This document shows positions 53,852 to 62,479 of a stretch of DNA of 64,000 bases, piece by piece (within the stretch, counting starts at the first letter, position 1; each line of letters starts with the position of its first letter). The stretch comes from Planctomycetaceae bacterium. GTDB taxonomy: Bacteria > Planctomycetota > Phycisphaerae > UBA1845 > UTPLA1. The DNA is taken from positions 1 to 64,000 of the forward strand of contig WYBU01000146.1 of NCBI GenBank assembly GCA_011525745.1, read 5' to 3'. A program made the position numbers and the translations under genes. Under the pieces are notes generated by a model, which worked only from the letters and a program-made list of their open reading frames with translations, had not been told where the DNA came from and did no database searches.

Positions 53852-54388
53852 TCATCGCCGAGACTGTTCGGCGAGGATCGCGTCCAGTTGCTGATACCCG
53901 GCTTCCACGCCATGCTCCATGCCGGAGGCGAGCATCGCGTCGCGGACGTGCTTCGTCGGGCACGAGATCGTCATCGTGAGCTGCGTCTGGCCGCCTTGCT
54001 CGGCAAGTTCGAGCGTCACCAGCACCCCGCCCGGTTCGCCGCCCCCGCATTCCGCCGCTCCACCTGCCCCGGCGCCCGGACCCATCTCCATGCGCTCGGT
54101 GTGAACGATCCGCGCCGGCGGGGGCACTTCGCGGTGTTCTCCCGAGATCGAAAGGGCCAGCCTGCCATCCGGCCCGTTCCACGCCCAGCGGAACCGGCCG
54201 CCGACGCGCACGTCCACCTCGCACTCCGCCCAGGCCCAGCCCGGCGGGCAGAACATCCATCGCCGCAGCAGATCAGGTTTCGTCATGGCGTCCCACATCA
54301 GGCGGCGCGGCGCATCGAACGCCCGCATCATCACGATCTGAAGGTCGTTTGGAGTCGTCACCTTCAGCTTCGCCGGAGCCCGTGTCAC
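53852..54388 (-). CDS. SRPBCC (AHSA1-like) domain protein
   Basis: A 178-residue SRPBCC protein, IVMMRAFDAPRRLMWDAMTK, then FRWAWNGPDG. AHSA1-type domains bind hydrophobic ligands or clients. A Gly-rich loop (GPGAGAGGAAECGGGE) is inserted near residue 110. Start overlaps the stop of the split gene by 4 nt. Paralogue of the following entry. Confidence 0.85.
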   Translation of the reverse strand: MTRAPAKLKVTTPNDLQIVMMRAFDAPRRLMWDAMTKPDLLRRWMFCPPGWAWAECEVDVRVGGRFRWAWNGPDGRLALSISGEHREVPPPARIVHTERMEMGPGAGAGGAAECGGGEPGGVLVTLELAEQGGQTQLTMTISCPTKHVRDAMLASGMEHGVEAGYQQLDAILAEQSRR

Positions 54389-54882
54389 GCTTCATCTCCC
54401 ATGGATGCCAGCAGCCTCTCCAGCCGCTCGTAGCCGACTTCCATGCCCTGCGCCATGTCGGTCTTAAGCGCGGCGTCGCGCGCCTCGTGCGATGAATACA
54501 GCACCGTCATTGCCGTCGTCGTCCGGCCGCCATGCTCCGTCAGGAGCAGCGTGACCAGCGTCTCGCCCCCCGTCCAGTCCTCGTCGAAGATCTCGGTGTG
54601 GACGATCCGCTCCGGCGGCACGATCTCGCGGTACACGCCCCTCAGCCCCATCTCCTCCCCGTTGGGCCCGCACCAAACCCATCGGATCGCCCCGCCGGGC
54701 CGCAGGTCGTTCTCGCGCACCTCCAGTCACCAGCCGTCCCACCCGTGCAGCCAGCGCTTGAGCAGCTCCGGCTTCGTCCACGCGTCCCAGACCAGTCGGC
54801 GGGGCGCATCGAAGGTGCGCGTGATCAGGATCTCGCGATCGCTCGGGGTCGTCACTTGGAGTTTTCCGCTCTGCGTGTTCAT
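54385..54882 (-). pseudogene. SRPBCC (AHSA1-like) gene split by an in-frame UGA
   Basis: The frame from 54882 reads MNTQSGKLQVTT..LLKRWLHGWDGW, then TGA at 54727-54729, then LEVRENDLRPGGAIRWVW to a normal end at 54385. Both halves are in one frame and make a full 165-residue SRPBCC domain. The intact paralogue next to it has GWAWAECEVDVRVGG at this place. TGA replaces a position normally Ala, Ser or Thr, not Cys, so a nonsense mutation or sequencing error is likelier than selenocysteine. The ATG overlaps the ArsR stop by 4 nt (ATGA). Confidence 0.7.
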
Positions 54883-55256
54883 TCTGAGGTTCCTTTCGTT
54901 CTCTGGCGCTCGGCGTCCGCCTCCGTGGCCTTCATCTGGTCCAGCAGCGCATCCAGGCGCAGGAAGTTCCGTTCCCAGTGCGCCCGGTAGCCCTCCATCC
55001 ATTCCGAGACGTCCTTCAGCGGGGCCGCGTGCAGCCGACACAGGTGCTCCCGGCCCACGATGCGCCGCCGCACGAGTCGCGCCCGCTCCAGCACCCGCAC
55101 GTGCTTGGATGCCGCGGGAAACGACATCTTCAGTGGCGCCGCCAGCTCGCTCAGGTTCCTCTCCTCCTCCGACAACCGCCGCATGATCGCCCGGCGGGCG
55201 GGATGCGCGAGGGCGTGAAAGACGCGGTCCAGTTTCGGCGAGCAATCTACAACCAT
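54879..55256 (-). CDS. ArsR-family repressor
   Basis: A 125-residue winged-helix ArsR protein: LAHPARRAIMRRLSEEERNLSELA, MSFPAASKHVRVLERARLV (recognition helix). No Cys metal box is seen at the usual place, so it probably senses something other than arsenic or metals. It heads the operon. The ATG at 55256 sits right at the expected +1, so the mRNA is probably leaderless. The longer frame to 55295 runs over the promoter. Confidence 0.9.
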   Translation of the reverse strand: MVVDCSPKLDRVFHALAHPARRAIMRRLSEEERNLSELAAPLKMSFPAASKHVRVLERARLVRRRIVGREHLCRLHAAPLKDVSEWMEGYRAHWERNFLRLDALLDQMKATEADAERQRTKGTSE

Positions 55257-55301
55257 GTGGTTTAATATAACGCGGCGCCGCGGATTGTCAACCATCTGGT
55301 T
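55251..55301 (-). promoter_or_regulatory. arsR promoter with two ArsR operators
   Basis: Minus-strand TTGACA (55291-55286), a 16-bp spacer and TATATT (55269-55264). Two 12-bp palindromes AACCANNTGGTT (AACCATCTGGTT at 55290-55301; AACCATGTGGTT at 55251-55262) overlap the -35 and the start codon. Their centres are 39 bp apart. A further palindrome CGCGGCGCCGCG lies in the spacer (55271-55282). Confidence 0.8.
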
Positions 55302-55847
55302 TGATGTTTTTTGCTGACGGCGTAGCCGGGCGAGGACCTGAACCCGCGAGGCCGATAGTGCCGTTACCCTAAAATGCGTGCCTGCCGATCGCCGCCGAAC
55401 GAATTCACCGCGGGAGCATGGTTCAAAGTGAGTATCAGCCGCGGGGGGTGCCGAAGCCTGGTTGAACCGGCTCGTAAGCGCCGATGGCCGCGGCGTTTGT
55501 CTCGGCCATCCCGCCTGTCGAAGCGGGGATTTGAGATTTGAAAACGCGGATTTTGAATCTCAAATCTCAAGTCAAGGTTTCACTTGCGCCTGTTCCGAAG
55601 TTCAACACCCCAGGCCCTCGCGAGGCACGTTTCTTGGAGTGGGCGGGCGTGCCGAGCGCGAGGGCTTGACCAAGCCCGCGCACCCAAGTGTGTGCCACAG
55701 GACCGAGACCGTGCCGCGCCGCCGAAGTGGCGTAGCTTTAATCCGGACGTTTCTTTGGATGGAAGAACGGGGTCTGTAAAAAGTGGAAGACGGAGGGGCG
55801 TGCCGGTACAACGCCTGCTCCGTCTCCCACTGCAAGAGGTAGGTGTC
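55302..55847. other. gap with repeats, no gene
   Basis: GATTTGAGATT..AATCTCAAATC (55529-55571) forms an 11-bp stem. A P1-like copy (GGCCCTCGCGAGG..GCGAGGGCTTGACC) is at 55612-55680. Nothing else is supported. Confidence 0.6.
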
Positions 55848-56318
55848 CTACGAGCCAAGCAGCTTCCGCACGAAGTCGCTGGTATCTGTCCCGACTTCGC
55901 CGGACGACCGCCGGACCCTATCCAGATAAGGCTGGATATCCTCGCCGTCGATGCGTCCGTCCTGGTTGAAATCTTCCAGGACGAGCGCCACATCTACAGG
56001 CATATCGTTCACCGCCCCGGCATCGCGTGACGCGAGCACGAGGGCGTTGGTGTTCTCGTTTGTCACCGGAATTTGATTCGGCTGTGACTCGAACTGCCAC
56101 AGGGCCACGACCGCGGCGGTGAAAGACGCGGCGATGGCCATGCCCCAAGCCAGGCGCCGCCGCGGGCCGATGCGGGCGATGACAACATCGACCGAGCCGG
56201 CGTCGACGGGCGACTTCCAAGGCAGCCGTCCCGCATCCACCGCGTTCAGCGCGCCGGCGGCCCGAGCGTTTCCAAGCTCGGTCAGCACGGCTTCAAGCTG
56301 GGTGGTGTTGCGGGTCAT
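55848..56318 (-). CDS. anti-sigma factor-like protein with dockerin-type loop
   Basis: A 156-residue protein overlapping the sigma factor stop by 4 nt. One membrane helix (about 54-73) follows an Ala/Gly-rich N-terminus. The outer part ends with DFNQDGRIDGEDI, an EF-hand/dockerin-type calcium loop. No HC2 zinc finger is seen, so the anti-sigma role is inferred from gene pairing. Calcium-bound outer domains of this type are common in planctomycetes. Confidence 0.72.
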   Translation of the reverse strand: MTRNTTQLEAVLTELGNARAAGALNAVDAGRLPWKSPVDAGSVDVVIARIGPRRRLAWGMAIAASFTAAVVALWQFESQPNQIPVTNENTNALVLASRDAGAVNDMPVDVALVLEDFNQDGRIDGEDIQPYLDRVRRSSGEVGTDTSDFVRKLLGS

Positions 56319-56932
56319 GGTTCGTCTCCGGAGATGACTTGAAACGGGGGGCCGGCTTGCGCGGAGGAAAATGAAAAAAATCTGTCGGCCCGCCCTTTTT
56401 TACTCAAGCAGCGCTGGAGCTTGACCATGACGGCCGGCAGGCGGATTTCTCGGACGGTTGCCTCCGCAATCCCAAGTTTCTGTGCGACAAGACGTAACGG
56501 TTCGCCGTCGAAGAACCGCCAGCGGACGAGGCTTTGCTCCTCGGGATCCAGACGACTGACACAATCGTTCAAACCGGCCAGCATTTCGGCCTCGGCGGCG
56601 ACGTCGTCGGGGGAGAGATCATCGGCCGGCATGTCATCGGCGGCCGTATCGGATGAATCGGCCGCGTTTTTTCGGGCCTGCTCGCGCCAGACGTTGTGAA
56701 GGATGCCGCACAGCCAGGAGAAGAAGGGGCGGGTGGGATCGTAATCGGGCCGCAGTCGGTAGGCGCGGCACCACGTTTCGTTGGTCAGGTCGTCGATTTG
56801 GTCGCCGCGCCGGCAGAAGCGCCAAGCGGCCAGGCGGACGCGCTGTGCATATAGGGCGTAGAGGGACTCGAAAGCGGCATCGTCGCCGGTGGGCACCCTG
56901 CGCAACAACGCCTCTTCCGCGGCTTCGTCCAT
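56315..56932 (-). CDS. sigma-70 family ECF-type factor
   Basis: A 205-residue sigma factor. DEAAEEALLRRVPTGDDAAF and DLTNETWCRAYRLRPDYDP cover region 2; DPEEQSLVRWRFFDGEPLRLVAQKLGIAEATVREI covers region 4. An acidic linker (DTAADDMPADDLSPDDVAAE) lies between. The start has no clear SD; upstream 56933-57363 contains only stutter (AGCGACGAAGCGACGGAGC type) and no gene. Confidence 0.88.
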   Translation of the reverse strand: MDEAAEEALLRRVPTGDDAAFESLYALYAQRVRLAAWRFCRRGDQIDDLTNETWCRAYRLRPDYDPTRPFFSWLCGILHNVWREQARKNAADSSDTAADDMPADDLSPDDVAAEAEMLAGLNDCVSRLDPEEQSLVRWRFFDGEPLRLVAQKLGIAEATVREIRLPAVMVKLQRCLSKKGRADRFFSFSSAQAGPPFQVISGDEP

Positions 56933-57363
56933 TCTGCGTTACCCCGCCTGTCGACAACGATCGTACATTCGGGGCGGGATATTTCCAACAAATGGCCGGA
57001 AGCCGCGGGCGCTGCTGCGCGATATCTTTGCGTTTGACGGCCGAGAGCATTACAGCGCAGGCCGTGCCCGTAACCATACTGAGGTATCGTCGTTCGCGGA
57101 TCAAAGCGACGAAGCGACGGAGCGCCGAAGGGCAGAAAAAGCGGGTCCCGTGATTGTCCATCAGTCAATGTTCATGCCAGAGTTGCGCAGTGCAGCAATT
57201 GAAAATCACCGCGGAGCGCGAAAAAAAAGCCGACGGTAGTGGCACTCATGAGCGGCATGGATTGCGGAACGATCCATCGGCGATGGTGATGCTGATGCGG
57301 AGGGAGATCAAGAACCGGGCCTGGGGCAGGAACCGTTCCAGCAAACCAGGGCTCGCCCGCTGT

Positions 57364-57720
57364 TCATGATTCAGGCGCCACGGGGAACAGGGATCGGATC
57401 AGCTTGTTGATCTCGAACATGACTTCGTCGGGGATTCGTCCGAGTTTTCGATGCGCGACGGCCGTGCTGATCGTCATGGGCTTCGACCACTTGACGATCG
57501 AATCCTGCTTCAGTCCGGATTGCTTGAAGAACGGCATCGACGAAGTGATGGGAAAATCGTACACATCATCCCGCGGGCGCGAGCTGAGGGGAACCGCCAC
57601 AAAGTCGTCTCCGCGTTTGAATTCCGCTCCGGAAACGACCAGCGCCGGCCGAAGCTTGGCGGTCGTGCGATCGGTGAACGGAAATGACACCAGCAGCAGT
57701 TGTCCGGGTTCAAAGGGCAT
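57364..57720 (-). CDS. PemK/MazF-family toxin
   Basis: A 118-residue mRNA interferase-like toxin, PGQLLLVSFPFTDRTTAKLRPALVV. In this family it cleaves mRNA in a sequence-dependent way. Its start overlaps the antitoxin end by 11 nt, the usual order antitoxin-toxin. Family core is complete, so it is likely active. Third gene of a tight three-gene operon with DUF6941-type and antitoxin genes. Confidence 0.88.
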   Translation of the reverse strand: MPFEPGQLLLVSFPFTDRTTAKLRPALVVSGAEFKRGDDFVAVPLSSRPRDDVYDFPITSSMPFFKQSGLKQDSIVKWSKPMTISTAVAHRKLGRIPDEVMFEINKLIRSLFPVAPES

Positions 57721-57931
57721 CGCCGTCCTGGTCGGTGTAAATGTCCTCGCCCGGGGCCAGCCAGAAGTCCAGGGCGCCGGACGCTTCGATCAGGGCCATG
57801 AGTTCATCCGTCGAAACATCGGGCGACTGCGTGGTGATGGTTCGGGACGGCGTCGAGTAGTCGGTGCTCGTGCCGAGATCGTCTTGGGCCAAGTCTCGCC
57901 CCGGAACGGCCTGGAGAGTTTCAGCTTTCAT
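57710..57931 (-). CDS. antitoxin of the PemK toxin
   Basis: A 73-residue protein, MKAETLQAVPGRDLAQ, then acidic GEDIYTDQDG at the end. No DNA-binding fold is clear. It overlaps both neighbours (upstream gene by 11 nt, toxin by 11 nt). SD AGGGTGG suits the 57931 ATG. Confidence 0.7.
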   Translation of the reverse strand: MKAETLQAVPGRDLAQDDLGTSTDYSTPSRTITTQSPDVSTDELMALIEASGALDFWLAPGEDIYTDQDGDAL

Positions 57932-58346
57932 GTTCGCCACCCTGTCCCCTGATTCTTCGAACGTCAAAGGGCCGCATCAACAGCAAGTGGTCGTTGCCCC
58001 AGAATCGAATGTAGTAACGGCCTTCCTCGGGGAAAACGACGTCGGTCAGCACAAAGTTCAAGTCCGCGATCGCGGTGGGCGTCGCACCGTCCGGCAGGGG
58101 GCCTTCGGCGACGACCACCAATCGGTCTGTCTCCCCGTGAACGATCTCGAGCTTGACGCGCGATCCCTCGCGGAGTCCGGTGACGGAGGCGAATACGGCC
58201 ATTCTCGGATGCGTCACGGGAAACGACCGTGCACGGATGTTGTTGAACAGCCCGACCAGCGCGGTCTTATTGCCCGGTTGCTCGCGATATATTGTATCGC
58301 ATACAACCAGTGCGATCGGCGTCGGCCTGATCGTGCTCTGTGCCAT
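57921..58346 (-). CDS. DUF6941-like protein
   Basis: A 141-residue protein, PIALVVCDTIYREQPGNKTA, then LVGLFNNIRARSFPV. It resembles the DUF6941 group, short beta proteins of unknown role. The pattern is a single beta domain with EGRYYIRFWGND near the end. Its link to the toxin operon is by overlap only. The gap upstream (58347-58831) has no convincing gene; a TACAAT-type -10 is at 58545-58550 (minus). Confidence 0.65.
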   Translation of the reverse strand: MAQSTIRPTPIALVVCDTIYREQPGNKTALVGLFNNIRARSFPVTHPRMAVFASVTGLREGSRVKLEIVHGETDRLVVVAEGPLPDGATPTAIADLNFVLTDVVFPEEGRYYIRFWGNDHLLLMRPFDVRRIRGQGGEHES

Positions 58347-58831
58347 CCATTACCTCTGACGGCTTTGAGGCCGAATGCCGGTGACGCGCAAACCTGAGCC
58401 GGCCGGACGCGATCGGCTCGCGTCGTCGAGCCAACGGACGAAACGCGGTTTTCTCGCGTCGGAGTACACGTTTCCCTGTGCGGCGCTGGAGCTTTTGACC
58501 CCGTCCAGGGAGGCCGTCCACGTTACGTCGTCACAAACCTATTGTATACGCAAGGATTCTTTGTTCCAGCACAAAGGCAGCGATCGACTCTCTCCGGCAT
58601 TACCCCTGCGGTTGCGAGGCCGCGGCCACCAGCCGCGGTCGTGGTTCCCATGACACACCTGGGGCGCGCCCTGTTCGGCTTCGCTCTCGAGTGCGCGGCG
58701 GCGATAGCGCCGGTTATCGGAGGGAGATGACGATGCTCTGGAGGGCGCGCAGGCTCGACGACGCCCGGCGCGAGTCATTTCAACGCGCGGCCGCGGACGT
58801 TATGGTATGCACCGCATGAACGAGGCGGCGC

Positions 58832-59929
58832 ATGATTGCGTTTGAGATTGTGGCGCGCGATGTGCGGTCGGCGGCGCGCTGCGGACGGCTGTCGACGCCG
58901 CACGGCGTGGTCGAGACGCCGGCGTTCATGCCGGTCGGCACGGCGGCGACGGTCAAGGGGCTGACGCCCGAGCAGGTGCGGGCCGTCGGCACGCAGGTCA
59001 TTCTCGCCAACACGTATCATTTGGCGTTGCGGCCCGGGGCCGAAGCGGTCGCGGAACTGGGCGGACTGCACGTTTTTTCGGGCTGGGACGGGCCGATCCT
59101 GACCGACAGCGGCGGGTTTCAGGTCTTCTCGCTGGGGGAGCTGGTGCGCGTCGATGAGGACGGCGTTTCGTTCCGCTCGCACGTCGACGGCGCGCGGCTG
59201 CGGCTCGATCCGGAGTCGGCGACGCGCGTTCAGAACCTGCTGGGCGCGGACATCATCATGGCGTTCGATCAGTGCGTGCCGGCGGCGGCGTCGCGGGACG
59301 AGGCCGAAGCGGCCACCCAGAGGTCGATCCGCTGGGCGCAGCGCTGCAAGCAGGCGCATCGTCGCGAGGATCAGTTGCTCTTCGGGATCGTGCAGGGCGG
59401 GCTGTTCGCCGATCTGCGGCGCGGATGCGCCGAGGCGCTGTGCGAGATGGATTTTCCCGGCTATGCGGTGGGCGGGCTGGCGCTGGGCGAGTCGATCGAG
59501 CAGCGTGACGAAGTCTTGCGCGACACGGCGCCTTATCTGCCGGACGAGCGGCCGCGCTATCTGATGGGCGTCGGGCGGCCGGTCGACATTCTGCATGCGG
59601 TATCGCGCGGCATCGATCTGTTCGACTGCGTGCTGCCGACGCGCAACGGGCGCAATTCGCACTGTTTCACTTCGGTTGGCGTGGTGCGGCTGCGCAACAG
59701 CGCGCATGCGCGGTCGCGCGAGCCGCTGGATCCTGCGTGCGCGTGCTACACGTGCCGGCACTTCTCGCGCGGCTATCTGCGGCATCTGTTTCTGGCGGAC
59801 GAGATGCTGGGGCCGATTCTGGCCTCGCTGCACAATATCGCGTACTATCAGGCATGGATGAAACGGATTCGCGCGGCCATCTCGGATGGAACGCTGATCG
59901 AATGGATGAATTCGGTTGATCGCATCTGA
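58832..59929 (+). CDS. tgt: tRNA-guanine(34) transglycosylase
   Basis: Tgt places preQ1 into tRNA anticodons. The 365-residue protein has TDSGGFQVFSLGE, then the catalytic Asp in FDCVLPTRNGRN. Zinc ligands are in CACYTC..H (CxC, then CxxC and His). Start has SD GAGGCGG. yajC follows, a conserved order. Also MxFDQCVP and GGLALGES are present. Confidence 0.97.
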   Translation: MIAFEIVARDVRSAARCGRLSTPHGVVETPAFMPVGTAATVKGLTPEQVRAVGTQVILANTYHLALRPGAEAVAELGGLHVFSGWDGPILTDSGGFQVFSLGELVRVDEDGVSFRSHVDGARLRLDPESATRVQNLLGADIIMAFDQCVPAAASRDEAEAATQRSIRWAQRCKQAHRREDQLLFGIVQGGLFADLRRGCAEALCEMDFPGYAVGGLALGESIEQRDEVLRDTAPYLPDERPRYLMGVGRPVDILHAVSRGIDLFDCVLPTRNGRNSHCFTSVGVVRLRNSAHARSREPLDPACACYTCRHFSRGYLRHLFLADEMLGPILASLHNIAYYQAWMKRIRAAISDGTLIEWMNSVDRI

Positions 59930-60012
59930 ACGACGCGCCGCGGCCGGACCGTCGCTCCTTGTGCGGCGACGGACCCGCTCGGCCGACGTCGCCATTCCTG
60001 GGAACTGATCGA

Positions 60013-60354
60013 ATGCTCACGCTTCTGGCTCAAACCGCGACGCAGCCGGCGACGCAGCCCGGCCCCGATCCGCTGCTGCAACTGATTCCGTGGCTGTTCA
60101 TCGGGGCGATCTTCTGGTTCCTGTTTTTCCGTCCGCGCGCGACGGAGCAGAAGAAGATGAAACAGATGCTCGACGCGCTGAAGAAGGGCGATCGGGTCAT
60201 GACGATCGGCGGCATCATCGGCACGGTCGTGAACATCAAGGACGACGAAGTCACGCTCAAGGTCGACGAGTCGACGAACACGAAGATCACGATCATCCGC
60301 GGCGCCGTGAAGTCGATCATGCACGGCGAGGGGGGCGCGAAGAAAGAAGGCTGA
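60013..60354 (+). CDS. yajC: YajC, preprotein translocase auxiliary subunit
   Basis: A 113-residue YajC. One membrane helix (LIPWLFIGAIFWFLFFRP), then the conserved RPRATEQKKMKQMLDALKKG and DRVMTIGGIIGTVVNI. It associates with SecDF. The Pro/Thr/Gln-rich N-terminus is short. tgt-yajC is a conserved order; secD is not directly downstream here. Confidence 0.95.
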   Translation: MLTLLAQTATQPATQPGPDPLLQLIPWLFIGAIFWFLFFRPRATEQKKMKQMLDALKKGDRVMTIGGIIGTVVNIKDDEVTLKVDESTNTKITIIRGAVKSIMHGEGGAKKEG

Positions 60355-60380
60355 AGCGCGCCCCATCGGAGGCTTTCGTC

Positions 60381-60986
60381 ATGAACGACTCAATGCAGAG
60401 AGCGGAAACGTTGCGACGGACGGCGATGCCGGCCGCGGCATTGATTGTCGCGGTTACGACGCTTGCGCTGACGTGGGATGCGCCGGCGCGCCAGACTCCG
60501 CCCGAGGAGGCGCGACCGGCGGAATCGCAACCGGCGACGGCGCCGGCGCGCCGCCCGCCGACGGCGGAGGATGTGGTCAAGGCGCTGCAGGGGATCGCGC
60601 CGGCCGGACGGCCGGTGATTCCGCCCGCCCTGCCGGCGGGTCTGGAGCGTCCGATCGGCGGGGAGGAGAGCGCGGACGGCAGCGTGATCCGGCGGAGCGG
60701 ACGGTTGCTGCCGGAGGGGTATCGGATTGCTCGGCGGCCCGGCCGGCTGGTTGCCTCGGAGGGTTGGGGCTGGTCTGTGGCGTTTGAGGAGCGCGGGCGC
60801 GGGGCGGTGGATCGGCCGATGCGTCTGTTGCCGTGTCGGTTTCTGGAGCAGATGGAGGCCGCGAGCGAAGCGGGCACGCTGGCGGTGGTGTTTGAGGTCA
60901 GCGGGACGGTAACGGAGTATCGCGGCGAGAACTACCTGCTGGTTGATTTCCTGATGATTCGGCCCAATCTGGGCAATCTGAAGTAG
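60381..60986 (+). CDS. exported protein, unknown
   Basis: A 201-residue protein with a signal segment (RRTAMPAAALIVAVTTLALTW), a Pro/Ala-rich linker, then a beta-rich domain (RPMRLLPCRFLEQMEAASEA, VFEVSGTVTEYRGENYLLV). SD GGAGG. No family is recognised. It is 26 bp after yajC and may be co-transcribed. Confidence 0.72.
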   Translation: MNDSMQRAETLRRTAMPAAALIVAVTTLALTWDAPARQTPPEEARPAESQPATAPARRPPTAEDVVKALQGIAPAGRPVIPPALPAGLERPIGGEESADGSVIRRSGRLLPEGYRIARRPGRLVASEGWGWSVAFEERGRGAVDRPMRLLPCRFLEQMEAASEAGTLAVVFEVSGTVTEYRGENYLLVDFLMIRPNLGNLK

Positions 60987-61042
60987 AATCGCGTCATTCA
61001 CGCCCGCGTTTCCCCGCCCGTGGACAAATCGAACGGTGCGTT

Positions 61043-62167
61043 ATGTCTCAACAGCCCTACAGCCCCGGACTAGAAAATGTCGTTGCCGGTGAAACGGCCA
61101 TCTGCGAAGTGACGCAGACGAGTCTGCGTTATCGCGGGTATGAGATCGCCGAGCTTGCGGAGCACGCGAGTTTCGACGAGGTCGCGCATTTGCTGCTGCA
61201 CGGCGCGCTGCCGACGGCGGAGGAACTGAAGGACTTTCGACGGCGGGTGCAGGCGGCGATGGCGTTGCCGAACGAAGTGGTGCAGGTGGTGCGGTCGGTT
61301 CCGCGCGGCGCGCCGCCGATGGACGTGATGCGAACGGCGGTGTCGATGCTGGGGCATTTCGATCCGGATGCGCAGGACAATTCGCGGGACGCGGAGGTGC
61401 GGAAGTCGGAGCGGCTGCTGGGACAGCTCGCGGCGGTGTTGGGGCAATGGCAGCAGCACGTCCACAACGTATCGCCGTATCTGGTGGACGCCGAGGCGAC
61501 GCACGGCGGCAACTTGCTGGGGCTGATCCTGGGTCGCCGGCCGGAGGCGTTGCCGGCGCGGGTGCTGGACGGCACGCTGATTCTGTACGCCGAGCATGAT
61601 TTCAACGCGAGCACGTTTACGGCGCGGGTGATTGCTTCGACGCTGTCGGATCTGCACGGGGCGGTGGCGGGTGCGATCGCGGCATTGAAAGGTCCGCTGC
61701 ACGGCGGAGCGAACGAAGCGGCGATGCAGATGTTTCTGGAGATCGGCTCGGTCGAGAACGTGGAGCCGTGGTTCCGGGCGGCGCTGGCGGCGAAGAAGAA
61801 GATCATGGGCTTCGGCCATCGGGTGTACAAGCACGGGGATCACCGCGCGGCGATTTTACGGGAGTGGTCGGTGCGGTTGACGAAGCTGACGGGTCAGACG
61901 AAGTGGATCGCGATCGCGGACAAGCTCCAGGAGCTGATGCTGAAAGAGAAGAACATTCATCCCAACACGGACTATCCGGCGGCGCATGCGTATTACCAGA
62001 TGGGGATCCCGATTCCGCTGTACACGCCGATTTTCGTGTGCAGCCGGGTGACGGGATGGTGCGCGCACATCATCGAGCAGCACGGCGCCAATCGGTTGTA
62101 CCGGCCGATCAGCGTGTACAGCGGTCCGGGGGCGCGGAAGATGACGGAGATTGAGAAGCGGGCCTGA
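61043..62167 (+). CDS. gltA: citrate synthase
   Basis: The 374-residue enzyme of the TCA cycle: makes citrate from acetyl-CoA and oxaloacetate. Signatures: GAVAGAIAALKGPLHGGANE (CoA site with His), GFGHRVYKHGDHRA (active-site His) and the Asp of the DFNASTF region. SD is weak. Length is short, like the type I single-chain enzymes of many bacteria (about 370-390). Confidence 0.95.
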   Translation: MSQQPYSPGLENVVAGETAICEVTQTSLRYRGYEIAELAEHASFDEVAHLLLHGALPTAEELKDFRRRVQAAMALPNEVVQVVRSVPRGAPPMDVMRTAVSMLGHFDPDAQDNSRDAEVRKSERLLGQLAAVLGQWQQHVHNVSPYLVDAEATHGGNLLGLILGRRPEALPARVLDGTLILYAEHDFNASTFTARVIASTLSDLHGAVAGAIAALKGPLHGGANEAAMQMFLEIGSVENVEPWFRAALAAKKKIMGFGHRVYKHGDHRAAILREWSVRLTKLTGQTKWIAIADKLQELMLKEKNIHPNTDYPAAHAYYQMGIPIPLYTPIFVCSRVTGWCAHIIEQHGANRLYRPISVYSGPGARKMTEIEKRA

Positions 62168-62259
62168 TGAGGTGGGCATTCCATGATCCGAGCCGCAAGC
62201 GCCCGCACCGCAGGAGGTGCTCAACGAGGGTGAGGCCCCGGCGTTGGACGCATGTTTCC

Positions 62260-62450
62260 GGGGTTATGGCGTGGGAGGGGATTCCCGCGGAGAGTGGGTG
62301 CGAGAAGGGATTCTCGCACCAGCAGGAAGAAGGGATTCTGGCGCCAGCGGGTGAAGCTCCGAATCGAGCGACTTCTCGAAATCCCATCATCGTCAACCCA
62401 CCGCGACGCGGTGGGCCACCCGGCCGGATCCCGCTCGCTTACGCTTCGCG
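62260..62450. repeat. REP-type hairpin cluster before ileS
   Basis: TGCGAGAAGGGATTCTCGCA (about 62309-62328), then GGGATTCTGGCGCCAG, then CCACCGC-GAC-GCGGTGG (about 62398-62414). It is the same pair of modules as upstream of eno (30960-31150), in reverse order. No gene. Confidence 0.8.
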
Positions 62451-62479
62451 GCTCTGAAATCGTGCGTTGTGGCCGCGTG

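Noticed and set aside
54727-54729. Selenocysteine in the SRPBCC gene
   Set aside because: The position is Ala, Ser or Thr in paralogues, and no redox motif is present. A mutation is more likely.
58375-58653. Small plus-strand protein between the DUF6941 and tgt genes
   Set aside because: No SD, no motif, Arg/Ser-rich composition typical of non-coding frames.
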